Shown piece by piece: positions 16,802-24,990 of a stretch of 64,000 bases of DNA. A program made the position numbers and the translations under genes. Position 1 is the stretch's first letter. Each line of letters starts with the position of its first letter. The notes under the pieces are model-generated. The model ran no database searches. It was not told where the DNA came from and was given only the letters and a program-made list of their open reading frames with translations. This DNA is from Rhizobium lentis (lineage in GTDB: Bacteria; Pseudomonadota; Alphaproteobacteria; Rhizobiales; Rhizobiaceae), in assembly GCF_014200175.1 (NCBI RefSeq), contig NZ_JACHBD010000012.1, forward strand, positions 62,001-126,000, written 5' to 3'.

Positions 16802-17278
16802 ATGAAATCAGCGGACAGGAACAACGCTGCGTCACAGACGGCATCGGGGCGCAAACGCGCCGCCGATCTGTTGGCGCGCGCAGAACGCAGCGAACTCTCG
16901 GCGGCCTGGGATGCGTTGCCGCAAAAGCCTGCGGCGCATCCGGTTCGTGGACCGGAGACCGGGCTGGTGATGGTGCGCGGACGCATCGGCGGCGGCGGCG
17001 CTCCCTTCAATCTTGGCGAGGTGACGGTCACGCGCGCGACGGTCCGGCTCGACTCCGGCTCGGTCGGCCATGCGCAGGCGCTCGGCACCGACCGCGAGAA
17101 GGCGCGCCTGGCGGCGATCTTCGATGCGCTGTGGCAGGAGGAAGCGACGAAGGATTTCGTCGAACGGGCGCTGCTTTTGCCGATCACTGAGCGGATCGCC
17201 GCTGCCGAACGCCGTAAGGCCGACGAGACGGCGGCGACCCGCGTCGATTTCTTTACCATGGTGCGGGGAGACAACTGA
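16802..17278 (+). CDS. phnG: C-P lyase core subunit PhnG
   Basis: PhnG is part of the PhnGHIJ core complex. With PhnI it transfers the phosphonate onto ATP-derived ribose to give the 5'-triphosphate intermediate. The 158 residues carry the family segments GPETGLVMVRGRIGGGGAPF, GEVTVTRATVRL and GHAQALGTDREKARLAAIFDAL. The start at 16802 follows GAGGA with good spacing. An in-frame start at 16760 would include the operator. It shares one base with phnH (TGATG). Confidence 0.95.
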   Translation: MKSADRNNAASQTASGRKRAADLLARAERSELSAAWDALPQKPAAHPVRGPETGLVMVRGRIGGGGAPFNLGEVTVTRATVRLDSGSVGHAQALGTDREKARLAAIFDALWQEEATKDFVERALLLPITERIAAAERRKADETAATRVDFFTMVRGDN

Positions 17279-17886
17279 TGGGTTTCAACATGGAAGCCTT
17301 GACCGGCGGCTTTGCAGAGCCGGTCTTCCACGCCCAGAGCGTCTTCAAGATGCTGATGGATGGCATGGCCCGTCCCGGCACGATCCAGACCGTTCAGCCC
17401 GATGTCACACCGCCTGCGCCGCTGGGCATTGCCGCCGGCGCGATCGCGCTGACGCTTTGCGACCACGACACGCCGGTCTGGCTTTCGCCGGGGCTGACGA
17501 AATCCGCCGTGCCGGAATGGCTCGGCTTCCACGCCGGCGCGCCGCTGACCACGGAGAAGGCCGAGGCACGCTTCGCCTTCATCGAAGCCGGTGCCGCGCT
17601 TTGCCCCTTCGGCCTCTTCGCCTCTGGCACGCAGGAATATCCCGACCGCTCGACGACGCTCATCATCGAACTTTCCGCCCTCGAAGGTGGCCGCGGACTG
17701 GCGCTGATCGGCCCCGGCATCCAGAGTGTGACAGAGATCGCACCTGTTGGGATGCAGGAGACCTTCCTTCGGCTCTGGACCGAGAACCGCGCGCTCTTTC
17801 CGCGCGGCATCGACATCGTGCTGACATCGGACGAGCGCTTCCTCTGCCTGCCGCGCACCACCAAGATCACAGCAACGGAGATCTGA
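17278..17886 (+). CDS. phnH: C-P lyase core subunit PhnH
   Basis: PhnH is the PLP-transferase-like structural subunit of the C-P lyase core. The 202 residues show GGFAEPVFHAQSVFKMLMDG and MARPGTIQ near the start, then LTLCDHDTPVWL and GTQEYPDRSTTLI, all typical of PhnH. No PLP lysine is expected in this family. It is translationally coupled to phnG, with phnI 4 bases beyond its stop. Confidence 0.95.
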   Translation: MGFNMEALTGGFAEPVFHAQSVFKMLMDGMARPGTIQTVQPDVTPPAPLGIAAGAIALTLCDHDTPVWLSPGLTKSAVPEWLGFHAGAPLTTEKAEARFAFIEAGAALCPFGLFASGTQEYPDRSTTLIIELSALEGGRGLALIGPGIQSVTEIAPVGMQETFLRLWTENRALFPRGIDIVLTSDERFLCLPRTTKITATEI

Positions 17887-17890
17887 GCTC

Positions 17891-18997
17891 ATGTATGTTG
17901 CCGTCAAGGGTGGCGAAGCCGCCATTGCCAATGCCCACCGCCTGCTTGCCGACCGCAGGCGCGGCGACCGTTCGCTGCCGGCGATCGGCATCGACCAGAT
18001 CGTCGCGCAGCTGGCGCTTGCCGTCGACCGTGTCATGGCGGAGGCCTCGCTTTTCGACCGCACGCTCGCCGCGCTCGCCATCCGCCAGTCGCGCGGCGAT
18101 ATGATCGAGGCGATCTTCCTGCTGCGCGCCTACCGCACGACGCTGCCGCGCTTCGGCTATTCCAGGCCGCTCGACACGGCTGATATGGCGATCGAACGCC
18201 GTATCTCGGCGACCTACAAGGATCTCCCGGGCGGCCAGCTCCTCGGGCCGACCTTCGACTATACCCACCGGCTGCTCGATCCATCGCTGCTTGCCGACGA
18301 AGCGGTCGAGACGCCGGCGCAGCGCGCCGCCGAGACCGGCCGCGTCATGCGCGTCTCGGAAATCCTCGGCGAAGAGGGCCTGATTGAGACTGATGGCGAC
18401 ATGCCGGAGGATCACGAGGTCAGCGACCTGACGCGCGAGCCGATGGAATTCCCGATGAGCCGTGACCTTCGCCTGCAGGCGCTCGCCCGCGGCGACGAAG
18501 GCTTTCTGCTGGCGCTCGGTTACTCCACCCAGCGCGGCTACGGCCGCAACCATCCCTTCACCGGTGAGATCCGCATCGGCGAGGTCGAAGTCGAATTCGA
18601 CGTGCCGGAACTCGGTTTCGCCGTCTCGCTCGGTACGATCCAGATCACCGAATGCCAGATGGTCAACCAGTTCAAGGGGTCGGCCAAGGCGCCGCCGCAG
18701 TTTACCCGCGGCTACGGCCTGGTGTTCGGCCAGAGCGAGCGCAAGGCGATGGCGATGTCGCTGGTGGATCGCGCATTGCGCGCCGAAGAGCTCGGCGAGG
18801 ATATCACCGCGCCGGCCCAGGACGAGGAATTCGTCATCTCCCATTCCGACAACGTCCAGGCGACCGGCTTCGTCGAGCATCTGAAGCTTCCGCATTATGT
18901 GGACTTCCAGGCCGAACTCGATCTCGTCCGCCGCATGCGCCGCGAATTCGAAGCCGCCCGCAACAGCGACGAAGGCATGAAGGAGGCCGCCGAATGA
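17891..18997 (+). CDS. phnI: C-P lyase core subunit PhnI
   Basis: PhnI is the nucleosidase-type subunit that displaces adenine from ATP and couples the phosphonate to ribose, together with PhnG, H and L. The 368 residues begin MYVAVKGGEAAIANAH, the family N-terminus. They contain YTHRLLDPSLLA, SYSTQRGYGRNHPF (read here as LGYSTQRGYGRNHPFTGEI) and FTRGYGLVFGQSERKAMAMS. The stop overlaps the phnJ start as ATGA. Confidence 0.96.
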   Translation: MYVAVKGGEAAIANAHRLLADRRRGDRSLPAIGIDQIVAQLALAVDRVMAEASLFDRTLAALAIRQSRGDMIEAIFLLRAYRTTLPRFGYSRPLDTADMAIERRISATYKDLPGGQLLGPTFDYTHRLLDPSLLADEAVETPAQRAAETGRVMRVSEILGEEGLIETDGDMPEDHEVSDLTREPMEFPMSRDLRLQALARGDEGFLLALGYSTQRGYGRNHPFTGEIRIGEVEVEFDVPELGFAVSLGTIQITECQMVNQFKGSAKAPPQFTRGYGLVFGQSERKAMAMSLVDRALRAEELGEDITAPAQDEEFVISHSDNVQATGFVEHLKLPHYVDFQAELDLVRRMRREFEAARNSDEGMKEAAE

Positions 18998-19869
18998 ACG
19001 ATCTCGCCAGCTACAACTTTGCCTATCTCGACGAACAAACCAAGCGGATGATCCGCCGCGCCGTCCTGAAGGCGATCGCCATTCCCGGCTATCAGGTGCC
19101 CTTCGCCTCGCGCGAAATGCCGATGCCATACGGCTGGGGCACCGGCGGCGTGCAGGTGACGGCCTCGATCATCGGCCCCGACGACGTGCTGAAGGTCATC
19201 GACCAAGGCGCCGACGACACGACCAACGCCGTTTCCATCCGTGCCTTCTTCCAGAAGGTCGCCAATGTCGCGGTGACGACGCATACAAGCGAGGCGACCA
19301 TCATCCAGACGCGCCACCGCATTCCCGAGGAAAGGCTCAAGGCCGGCCAGGTGCTCGTCTACCAGGTGCCGATCCCCGAACCGCTGCGCTTCCTCGAGCC
19401 GCGCGAGACCGAGACGCGCAAAATGCATGGGCTGGAAGAATACGGCCTCATGCACGTGAAGCTCTACGAGGATATCGCCCGCAACGGCCGCATCGCCACA
19501 ACCTATGCCTATCCGGTCAAGGTTCATGGCCGCTACGTCATGGATCCCTCGCCGACGCCCAAATTCGATAATCCCAAGATGCATCAGTCGGAAGCGCTGC
19601 AGCTTTTCGGCGCCGGCCGCGAAAAGCGCATCTATGCCGTGCCGCCCTTTACCGACGTCGTCAGCCTGGATTTCGAAGACCATCCCTTCGAAATCCAGCG
19701 CTTCGGCAAGCCCTGCGCGCTCTGTGGCGCCGAGGACGTCTATCTGGACGAGGTGGTCCTCGACGACAAAGGCGGGCGCATGTTCGTCTGCTCCGATACC
19801 GACCATTGCGAAGATCGGCGCGCACACGGACATGCCGGCGAAATGCTGGCCCGGGAGGCTGCAGAATGA
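18994..19869 (+). CDS. phnJ: C-P lyase radical SAM subunit PhnJ
   Basis: PhnJ breaks the carbon-phosphorus bond by radical SAM chemistry, releasing the hydrocarbon and a cyclic ribose phosphate. The 291 residues begin MNDLASYNFAYLDEQTKRM. The cluster-binding cysteines lie near the C-terminus as CALC, then VC-SDTDH-C, the unusual C-X2-C...C-X5-C spacing of PhnJ. The catalytic Cys is the last of these in the known mechanism. All ligands appear intact. It is coupled to phnI and phnK by ATGA overlaps. Confidence 0.97.
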   Translation: MNDLASYNFAYLDEQTKRMIRRAVLKAIAIPGYQVPFASREMPMPYGWGTGGVQVTASIIGPDDVLKVIDQGADDTTNAVSIRAFFQKVANVAVTTHTSEATIIQTRHRIPEERLKAGQVLVYQVPIPEPLRFLEPRETETRKMHGLEEYGLMHVKLYEDIARNGRIATTYAYPVKVHGRYVMDPSPTPKFDNPKMHQSEALQLFGAGREKRIYAVPPFTDVVSLDFEDHPFEIQRFGKPCALCGAEDVYLDEVVLDDKGGRMFVCSDTDHCEDRRAHGHAGEMLAREAAE

Positions 19870-20642
19870 CCGATACGCCGCTTCTCAAAGTCAACGACCT
19901 TTCGAAGTTCTATGGCAACCGCGTCGGCTGCCGCAATGTGTCCTTCGAGCTCTGGCCGGGGGAATTGCTCGCCATTGTCGGCGAATCCGGCTCGGGCAAG
20001 ACGACGCTGCTGAACTGCATCTCCACCCGGCTGATGCCGACGACCGGCAGTGTCGAATACCACACGCGCGACGGCAGCTACCGCGATCTCTACCATATGA
20101 ACGAGGCCGAGCGCCGCTTCCTGATGCGCACCGACTGGGGCTTCGTGCACCAGAACCCGGCCGACGGGCTGCGCATGACGGTTTCCGCCGGCGCCAATGT
20201 CGGCGAACGCCTCATGGCGATCGGCGACCGGCATTACGGCAAGATCCGCTCCACCGCCATCGACTGGCTGGAACGCGTCGAGATCGATGCCGATCGCATC
20301 GACGACCAGCCGCGCGCCTTTTCCGGCGGCATGCGTCAGCGATTGCAGATCGCCCGCAACCTCGTCACGAGCCCACGCCTCGTCTTCATGGACGAGCCGA
20401 CCGGCGGCCTCGACGTCTCGGTGCAGGCGCGCCTGCTCGATCTCGTGCGCGGCCTCGTCAACGATCTCGGCCTCTCGGCCATCATCGTCACCCACGACCT
20501 CGCCGTCGCCCGGCTTCTGTCGCACCGGATGATGGTGATGAAGGACGGCTACGTCATCGAACACGGGCTGACCGACCGGGTGCTCGACGATCCGCGCGAA
20601 CCCTACACGCAACTGCTCGTTTCCTCGATCCTGCAGGTCTGA
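19866..20642 (+). CDS. phnK: C-P lyase ABC-type ATPase PhnK
   Basis: PhnK is an ABC ATPase that docks on the PhnGHIJ core rather than on a membrane transporter. The 258 residues have Walker A GESGSGKTT, Q-loop VHQNPADG, signature FSGGMRQRLQIARNL, Walker B LVFMDEPTGGLD and H-loop VTHD. The start at 19866 overlaps the phnJ stop (ATGA). A start 20 codons earlier lies inside phnJ and is rejected. Confidence 0.95.
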   Translation: MTDTPLLKVNDLSKFYGNRVGCRNVSFELWPGELLAIVGESGSGKTTLLNCISTRLMPTTGSVEYHTRDGSYRDLYHMNEAERRFLMRTDWGFVHQNPADGLRMTVSAGANVGERLMAIGDRHYGKIRSTAIDWLERVEIDADRIDDQPRAFSGGMRQRLQIARNLVTSPRLVFMDEPTGGLDVSVQARLLDLVRGLVNDLGLSAIIVTHDLAVARLLSHRMMVMKDGYVIEHGLTDRVLDDPREPYTQLLVSSILQV

Positions 20643-20679
20643 GCGCCGCTGCAGGTCCAAAACCAGGGAAGAAGACATC

Positions 20680-21387
20680 ATGCCGACGCCCCTCGTCATT
20701 TCCGAAGTCTCGAAGAGCTTCACCATGCACCTGCGCGACGGCATCCGGCTGCCCGTCGTTTCCGATGTCGCCTTTTCGGTCGCATCAGGCGAATGCGTCG
20801 TGCTCGGCGGCCCGTCGGGCATCGGCAAGAGCTCGCTGCTGAAGATGATCTACGGCAATTACGCCGTCGACACCGGCCAGATCCTGATCCGCCACGACGG
20901 GCGTATCGTCGATCTGGCCTCCGCCGATCCGCGGACCGTACTCAACGTGCGGCGCCAAACGCTCGGCTATGTCAGCCAGTTCCTGCGTACCGTGCCGCGT
21001 GTGCCGGCGATCGACGTTGTTGCCGAACCGCTCGTGGCGCGCGGCGAAGAAGTCGTCGTTGCGCGGGACAAGGCAGGCGCACTGCTCGCCAAGCTCAACC
21101 TGCCGGAGGCGCTGTGGCAGCTTCCGCCCGCCACCTTCTCCGGCGGCGAGCAGCAGCGCGTCAACATCGCCCGCGGCTTTATCACCGAGCATACGATTCT
21201 GCTTCTCGACGAACCCACAGCCTCGCTCGATGCGAAAAACCGCGCCGTCGTCGTCGGCATGATCGCGGAAAAGAAGAAGGCGGGCGCCGCCCTTCTCGGA
21301 ATCTTCCACGACGAGGAAGTGCGCGAAGCGGTCGCCGACCGGATTCTCGATGTCCAGCAGTTCTCGCCGCGAAAGATTGCTGCATGA
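20680..21387 (+). CDS. phnL: C-P lyase ABC-type ATPase PhnL
   Basis: The second ABC ATPase of the C-P lyase system, needed with PhnGHI for making the phosphonate ribose triphosphate. Its 235 residues show Walker A GPSGIGKSS, signature FSGGEQQRVNIARGF, Walker B ILLLDEPTASLD and the H-loop as IFHDEE. GGPSGIGKSSLLKMIYGNY is characteristic of PhnL. GGGAAGA sits before the start. The stop overlaps the acetyltransferase start (ATGA). Confidence 0.95.
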   Translation: MPTPLVISEVSKSFTMHLRDGIRLPVVSDVAFSVASGECVVLGGPSGIGKSSLLKMIYGNYAVDTGQILIRHDGRIVDLASADPRTVLNVRRQTLGYVSQFLRTVPRVPAIDVVAEPLVARGEEVVVARDKAGALLAKLNLPEALWQLPPATFSGGEQQRVNIARGFITEHTILLLDEPTASLDAKNRAVVVGMIAEKKKAGAALLGIFHDEEVREAVADRILDVQQFSPRKIAA

Positions 21388-22001
21388 GCCGCAAGCTTGA
21401 TATCGAACCCTATATCCACGAGACGGCCTCCGTCAGCGATTCCACCTTTGGGCGCTATACGGAGGTCTCGGAGCGCTGCCGCATCAGCGAGGCGACCTTC
21501 GGCGACTATTCCTACATCATGCAGGACGGCTCCGTCTGGTGCGCGACGATCGGCAAGTTCGTCAATATCGCCGCCGCCGTCCGCATCAATGCCACCAACC
21601 ATCCGACCTGGCGGGCGACGCTGCATCATTTCACCTATCGCGCCGCCGACTACTGGCCGGACGCCGACATCGAGGAGGATTTCTTCGCCTGGCGGCGCGC
21701 AGACCGCGTGACGATCGGCAACGACGTCTGGATCGGCCATGGGGCGACGATCCTGCCGGGAGTCTGCGTCGGCAACGGCGCAGTGATCGGCGCCGGCGCC
21801 GTCGTGTCAAAGGACGTCGCGGCTTACTCGATCGTCGGCGGCGTGCCGGCCAAGCTCATTCGCGAGCGGTTTTCGAAAACGGTCGGCGAACGTATGGACC
21901 GGCTCGCCTGGTGGGACTGGGAGCACGACCGGCTGCGCGCGGCACTGCAGGATTTTCGCAACCTTAGCGCGGAAGATTTCCTGGCCCGCTACGACGGTTA
22001 A
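21384..22001 (+). CDS. Hexapeptide-repeat acetyltransferase of the phn cluster
   Basis: The 205 residues fold as a left-handed beta helix with hexapeptide repeats (TASVSDSTFGRYTEVSERC, then IGNDVWIGHGATILPGVCVG). The C-terminal VGGVPAKLIRERF is typical of the XAT/CatB-like class. Members in phn operons are annotated as phosphonate metabolism transferases and may acetylate aminoalkylphosphonates, the role played by the unrelated PhnO in E. coli. That function is inference. It is coupled to phnL by ATGA. Confidence 0.9.
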   Translation: MSRKLDIEPYIHETASVSDSTFGRYTEVSERCRISEATFGDYSYIMQDGSVWCATIGKFVNIAAAVRINATNHPTWRATLHHFTYRAADYWPDADIEEDFFAWRRADRVTIGNDVWIGHGATILPGVCVGNGAVIGAGAVVSKDVAAYSIVGGVPAKLIRERFSKTVGERMDRLAWWDWEHDRLRAALQDFRNLSAEDFLARYDG

Positions 22002-22035
22002 ACCTCCGATATAGGCGCGGCGAATTGTGACACGA

Positions 22036-22053
22036 ACTACACAAATATGACAT
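22036..22053 (-). promoter_or_regulatory. Possible degenerate Pho box before phnC
   Basis: On the minus strand, ATGTCAT (22053-22047) and an imperfect GTGTAGT unit (22042-22036) lie 11 bases apart. A second phosphate-controlled promoter before the transport genes would make sense, but the match is weak. Confidence 0.25.
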
Positions 22054-22116
22054 GTGAGGTTCATCAAGCTCGACTAAGGCGATGCTGACCGAGGCCTGGA
22101 GTGCAAGGGGAAGCGC

Positions 22117-22965
22117 ATGATGTTCGAGCTGAAGGATGTCACCCGCCGTTTCGGAAACAAGCTCGCCGTCGATACCGTCACCCTCGCCATTCCCCAGGGC
22201 CAGATGGTCGGCGTCATCGGCCGTTCCGGCGCCGGCAAGTCGACGCTTCTGCGCATGATCAACCGGCTTCAGGAGCCGAGCTCCGGCTCCATCCATTTCG
22301 CCGGCGTCGAGGTCTCCGGGCTTCGCGGCCGGGCGCTGCGCAACTGGCAGCGCGACTGCGCCATGATCTTCCAGCAGTTCAACCTGGTGCCGCGCCTCGA
22401 CGTTCTCACCAACGTCATGCTCGGCCGCCTCAATCACCGCTCGACATTCTTGAGCCTCCTCAACATCTTCACCCGCGAGGAACGCGTGCACGCGATCGCG
22501 GCCCTCGAACGCCTCGGCATCGAGCAGACGGCGCTGCAGGCGGCCGGCACGCTTTCCGGCGGCCAGCAGCAGCGCGTGGCGATCGCCCGCGCCCTGATGC
22601 AGAACCCGAAGATGGTTCTTGCGGACGAGCCGATCGCCTCGCTCGATCCGCTGAACGCCAAGATCGTCATGGATGCGCTGCGCGACATCAACGAGCGCGA
22701 GGGCATCACCGTCATCACCAACCTCCACACGCTCGATACCGCCCGCAACTATTGTGAGCGCATCGTTGGCATGGCCGGCGGCCGCGTGGTCTTCGACGGC
22801 ACGCCGTCGGACCTGACCGGGGAAGCGGTGAAGGCAATCTACGGGACGGACAAGGACGGCGCCGGCATCGACGAAGCGATGACTTCGACATCGATCAATC
22901 CCGCTTCCGAGCGGGCAGACAATCAAACCGCCGGCATCCAACCGCTGGCGCTGGCCGGCCTGTGA
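22117..22965 (+). CDS. phnC: Phosphonate ABC transporter ATPase
   Basis: PhnC energises phosphonate import through PhnDE. The 282 residues have Walker A GRSGAGKST, Q-loop FQQFNLV, the PhnC-typical LNHRSTFLSLLNIFTREER, signature LSGGQQQRVAIARAL and Walker B MVLADEPIASLD. About 35 residues at the C-terminus (DEAMTSTSINPASERADNQ) extend beyond the usual end and look disordered. GGGGAAG precedes a double ATG. The 115-base gap from the acetyltransferase may hold its own promoter. Confidence 0.95.
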   Translation: MMFELKDVTRRFGNKLAVDTVTLAIPQGQMVGVIGRSGAGKSTLLRMINRLQEPSSGSIHFAGVEVSGLRGRALRNWQRDCAMIFQQFNLVPRLDVLTNVMLGRLNHRSTFLSLLNIFTREERVHAIAALERLGIEQTALQAAGTLSGGQQQRVAIARALMQNPKMVLADEPIASLDPLNAKIVMDALRDINEREGITVITNLHTLDTARNYCERIVGMAGGRVVFDGTPSDLTGEAVKAIYGTDKDGAGIDEAMTSTSINPASERADNQTAGIQPLALAGL

Positions 22966-23052
22966 AAGAGGTGGCCGCGATCGAGAGCCCGCGTCAAGGG
23001 CACACTTCTTCGTAACGGAAAGCCGGGGACACCGGTCAATAGGAGAGAACGC

Positions 23053-23958
23053 ATGTTGAAGAAAGTACTCTTTGCGGCAACGGCGCTGTTTGCGCTCGCC
23101 GGCAGCGCCAATGCCGCAGACCTCAAGGAATTCCGCATCGGCATCCTTGGCGGCGAAAACGAAACCGACCGCCTGCGCAACTATGCCTGCCTCGCCGACC
23201 ACCTGAAGCAGGAATTTGGCTTCGAAAAGGTTTCGCTGTTCCCGGCCGCCGATTATGACGGCGTCATCCAGGGCCTTCTCGGCGGCACGCTCGACTTCGC
23301 CGAACTCGGCGCTTCCGGCTATGCGGCCGTCTACATCAAGGATCCGAAGGCGGTTACGCCGATCCTGACGACTCAGCAGAAAGATGGCTCGACGGGCTAC
23401 CACTCGATCGGTCTCGCGCTGAAGTCCTCCGGCATCAAGACCATCAAGGACGCCAAGGGCAAGAAGCTCGGCTACGCTGATCCGGACTCCACCTCCGGTT
23501 ACCTCGTTCCGCTGACGCAGATCCCGAAGGACACCGGCATGCCGAACGACAAGTTCTTTGCCTCGACGCAGTTCAACGGCGGTCACGAAAACAACCTGCT
23601 TGCCGCCTATGACGGCAAGGTCGACGTTGCCGTCGACGACTCTTCGGGCATCGGCGATTTCAAGGACGGCTACACCTCCGGCACCTTCCGCAAGGAAGTC
23701 GACAAGGGCGCCGTCGATCCGAACAAGCTGGTCGAAGTCTGGCGTTCGCCGCTGATCCCGAACGGCCCGCTCGTCGTGCGCAACGCGCTCGGCGAAGAGT
23801 GGCAGACGAAGCTCGCAGCCTTCTACACGGCCCTGCCGGAAAAGGATCACAAGTGTTTCGCAGCCGTCGAAGGCGGCGATTACAAGGGCTATGCCCCCGT
23901 CAAGCACGAGTTCTACAACACTGTCGTCGAAGTTCGTAAAGCGGCCATCGGCGGCTGA
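23053..23958 (+). CDS. phnD: Phosphonate-binding periplasmic protein
   Basis: PhnD is the periplasmic receptor for phosphonates. It has a signal peptide (residues 1-22, VLFAATALFALAGSANA before ADLKEFR). Mature features include FRIGILGGENETDRL, AADYDGVIQGLLGGTLDFAELG and YADPDSTSGYLVPL, which bind the phosphonate and its amine in known PhnD. It is 301 residues long and preceded by GGAGAG. A strong hairpin with a U-rich tail follows, which would keep PhnD made in excess of the permeases. Confidence 0.96.
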   Translation: MLKKVLFAATALFALAGSANAADLKEFRIGILGGENETDRLRNYACLADHLKQEFGFEKVSLFPAADYDGVIQGLLGGTLDFAELGASGYAAVYIKDPKAVTPILTTQQKDGSTGYHSIGLALKSSGIKTIKDAKGKKLGYADPDSTSGYLVPLTQIPKDTGMPNDKFFASTQFNGGHENNLLAAYDGKVDVAVDDSSGIGDFKDGYTSGTFRKEVDKGAVDPNKLVEVWRSPLIPNGPLVVRNALGEEWQTKLAAFYTALPEKDHKCFAAVEGGDYKGYAPVKHEFYNTVVEVRKAAIGG

Positions 23959-23973
23959 TCGCCTTTTCAATGC

Positions 23974-24005
23974 GGGGCGGCCGGCAACGGCCGCCCCTTC
24001 TTTTG
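23974..24005 (+). terminator. Intercistronic terminator/attenuator between phnD and phnE
   Basis: GGGGCGGCCG and CGGCCGCCCC form a perfect 10-bp stem with a GCAA tetraloop, followed by TTCTTTTG. It lies only 19 bases before phnE, so it is likely a partial terminator inside the operon. Confidence 0.75.
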
Positions 24006-24023
24006 TGACCGGTCGGGGCATTC

Positions 24024-24983
24024 ATGACTATTGCCGATACACAGCCGCGCATGCAGAGCACTGAGGAGATCGGGACCGCCTGGGAGCGGATGGTCGCCAA
24101 GCGCCGCTTTTACACCGTCCTTGGCCTGGTTATCCTCATCGCGGCTTTCGTCAGCTCCGTTCGCTTCGCCGACGAGAGCAATGCCGGCCACTTCTTCGAC
24201 CGCCTGCCGCATCTCTTCGACTTCCTGAGCTGGCTCATTCCCAAGGATTGGAACGACGTCTGGCGCGCGCTGTTCGACATAGCGAGCGTGAACGACAAGG
24301 GCGGCGAGGAATTCAATTTCGACAAGGGCCGCGTCTACGTCTGGGGCGCCTTTTACATCCCCGAATATTTCGAGCTGATGATCGTCACGATCAACGTGGC
24401 GCTGCTTTCAACGCTCATCGCCTTTGTCTTTGCCGTTCCCTTGAGCTTCTTTGCCGCGCGCAACCTGACGAGTTCATGGCCGCTGCGCATCTTCACCAAG
24501 CGCCTGATGGAATTCCTGCGCGCCTTCCCCGAGATCGTCATCGCCGGCCTGTTTTCGGCGATCCTGTCGATCGGGCCGGTCGCCGCCATCATCGCCATCA
24601 TCCTGCACACGATTGGCGCGCTCGGCAAACTCTTCTACGAAGTCGCCGAGAATATCGACATGAAGCCGCATGAGGGGATGAAGGCCGTCGGCGCCAACTG
24701 GTGGGAGCGCGTGCGCTTCGCCGCCCTGCCGCAGGTGCTGCCGAATTTCACCTCCTATGCGCTCTTACGCCTGGAGATCAACGTGCGCGCCTCGACCATC
24801 ATCGGCGCCGTCGGCGGCGGCGGCATCGGCGAGGAGCTCAAGCTTTCGATCTCGCGCGGCTTCGGCGCCAAGACGATGGCGCTCGTTCTGCTGCTCTTCA
24901 TGACGATCATCGCCGTCGACCAGTTCTCCGCCTGGCTGCGCCGCCGGCTCGTCGGCGAGCACGCCTTCCTTCTGCAACATTGA
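24024..24983 (+). CDS. phnE1: Phosphonate ABC transporter permease 1
   Basis: Inner-membrane permease of 319 residues with about six helices (FYTVLGLVILIAAFVSSV first, then FELMIVTINVALLSTLIAFVFAV). The coupling loop is GMKAVGANWWERVRFAALPQ, followed by the PhnE-typical STIIGAVGGGGIGEEL. It pairs with PhnE2, encoded 7 bases downstream. Two-permease phosphonate transporters are common in rhizobia, whereas E. coli has a single PhnE. Confidence 0.94.
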   Translation: MTIADTQPRMQSTEEIGTAWERMVAKRRFYTVLGLVILIAAFVSSVRFADESNAGHFFDRLPHLFDFLSWLIPKDWNDVWRALFDIASVNDKGGEEFNFDKGRVYVWGAFYIPEYFELMIVTINVALLSTLIAFVFAVPLSFFAARNLTSSWPLRIFTKRLMEFLRAFPEIVIAGLFSAILSIGPVAAIIAIILHTIGALGKLFYEVAENIDMKPHEGMKAVGANWWERVRFAALPQVLPNFTSYALLRLEINVRASTIIGAVGGGGIGEELKLSISRGFGAKTMALVLLLFMTIIAVDQFSAWLRRRLVGEHAFLLQH

Positions 24984-24990
24984 GGCCGCC

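Noticed and set aside
21964..24021. 685-residue open frame on the minus strand
   Set aside because: It lies opposite phnC and phnD, which have full motifs. The protein is low-complexity and matches no family. High-GC codon bias opens such antisense frames.
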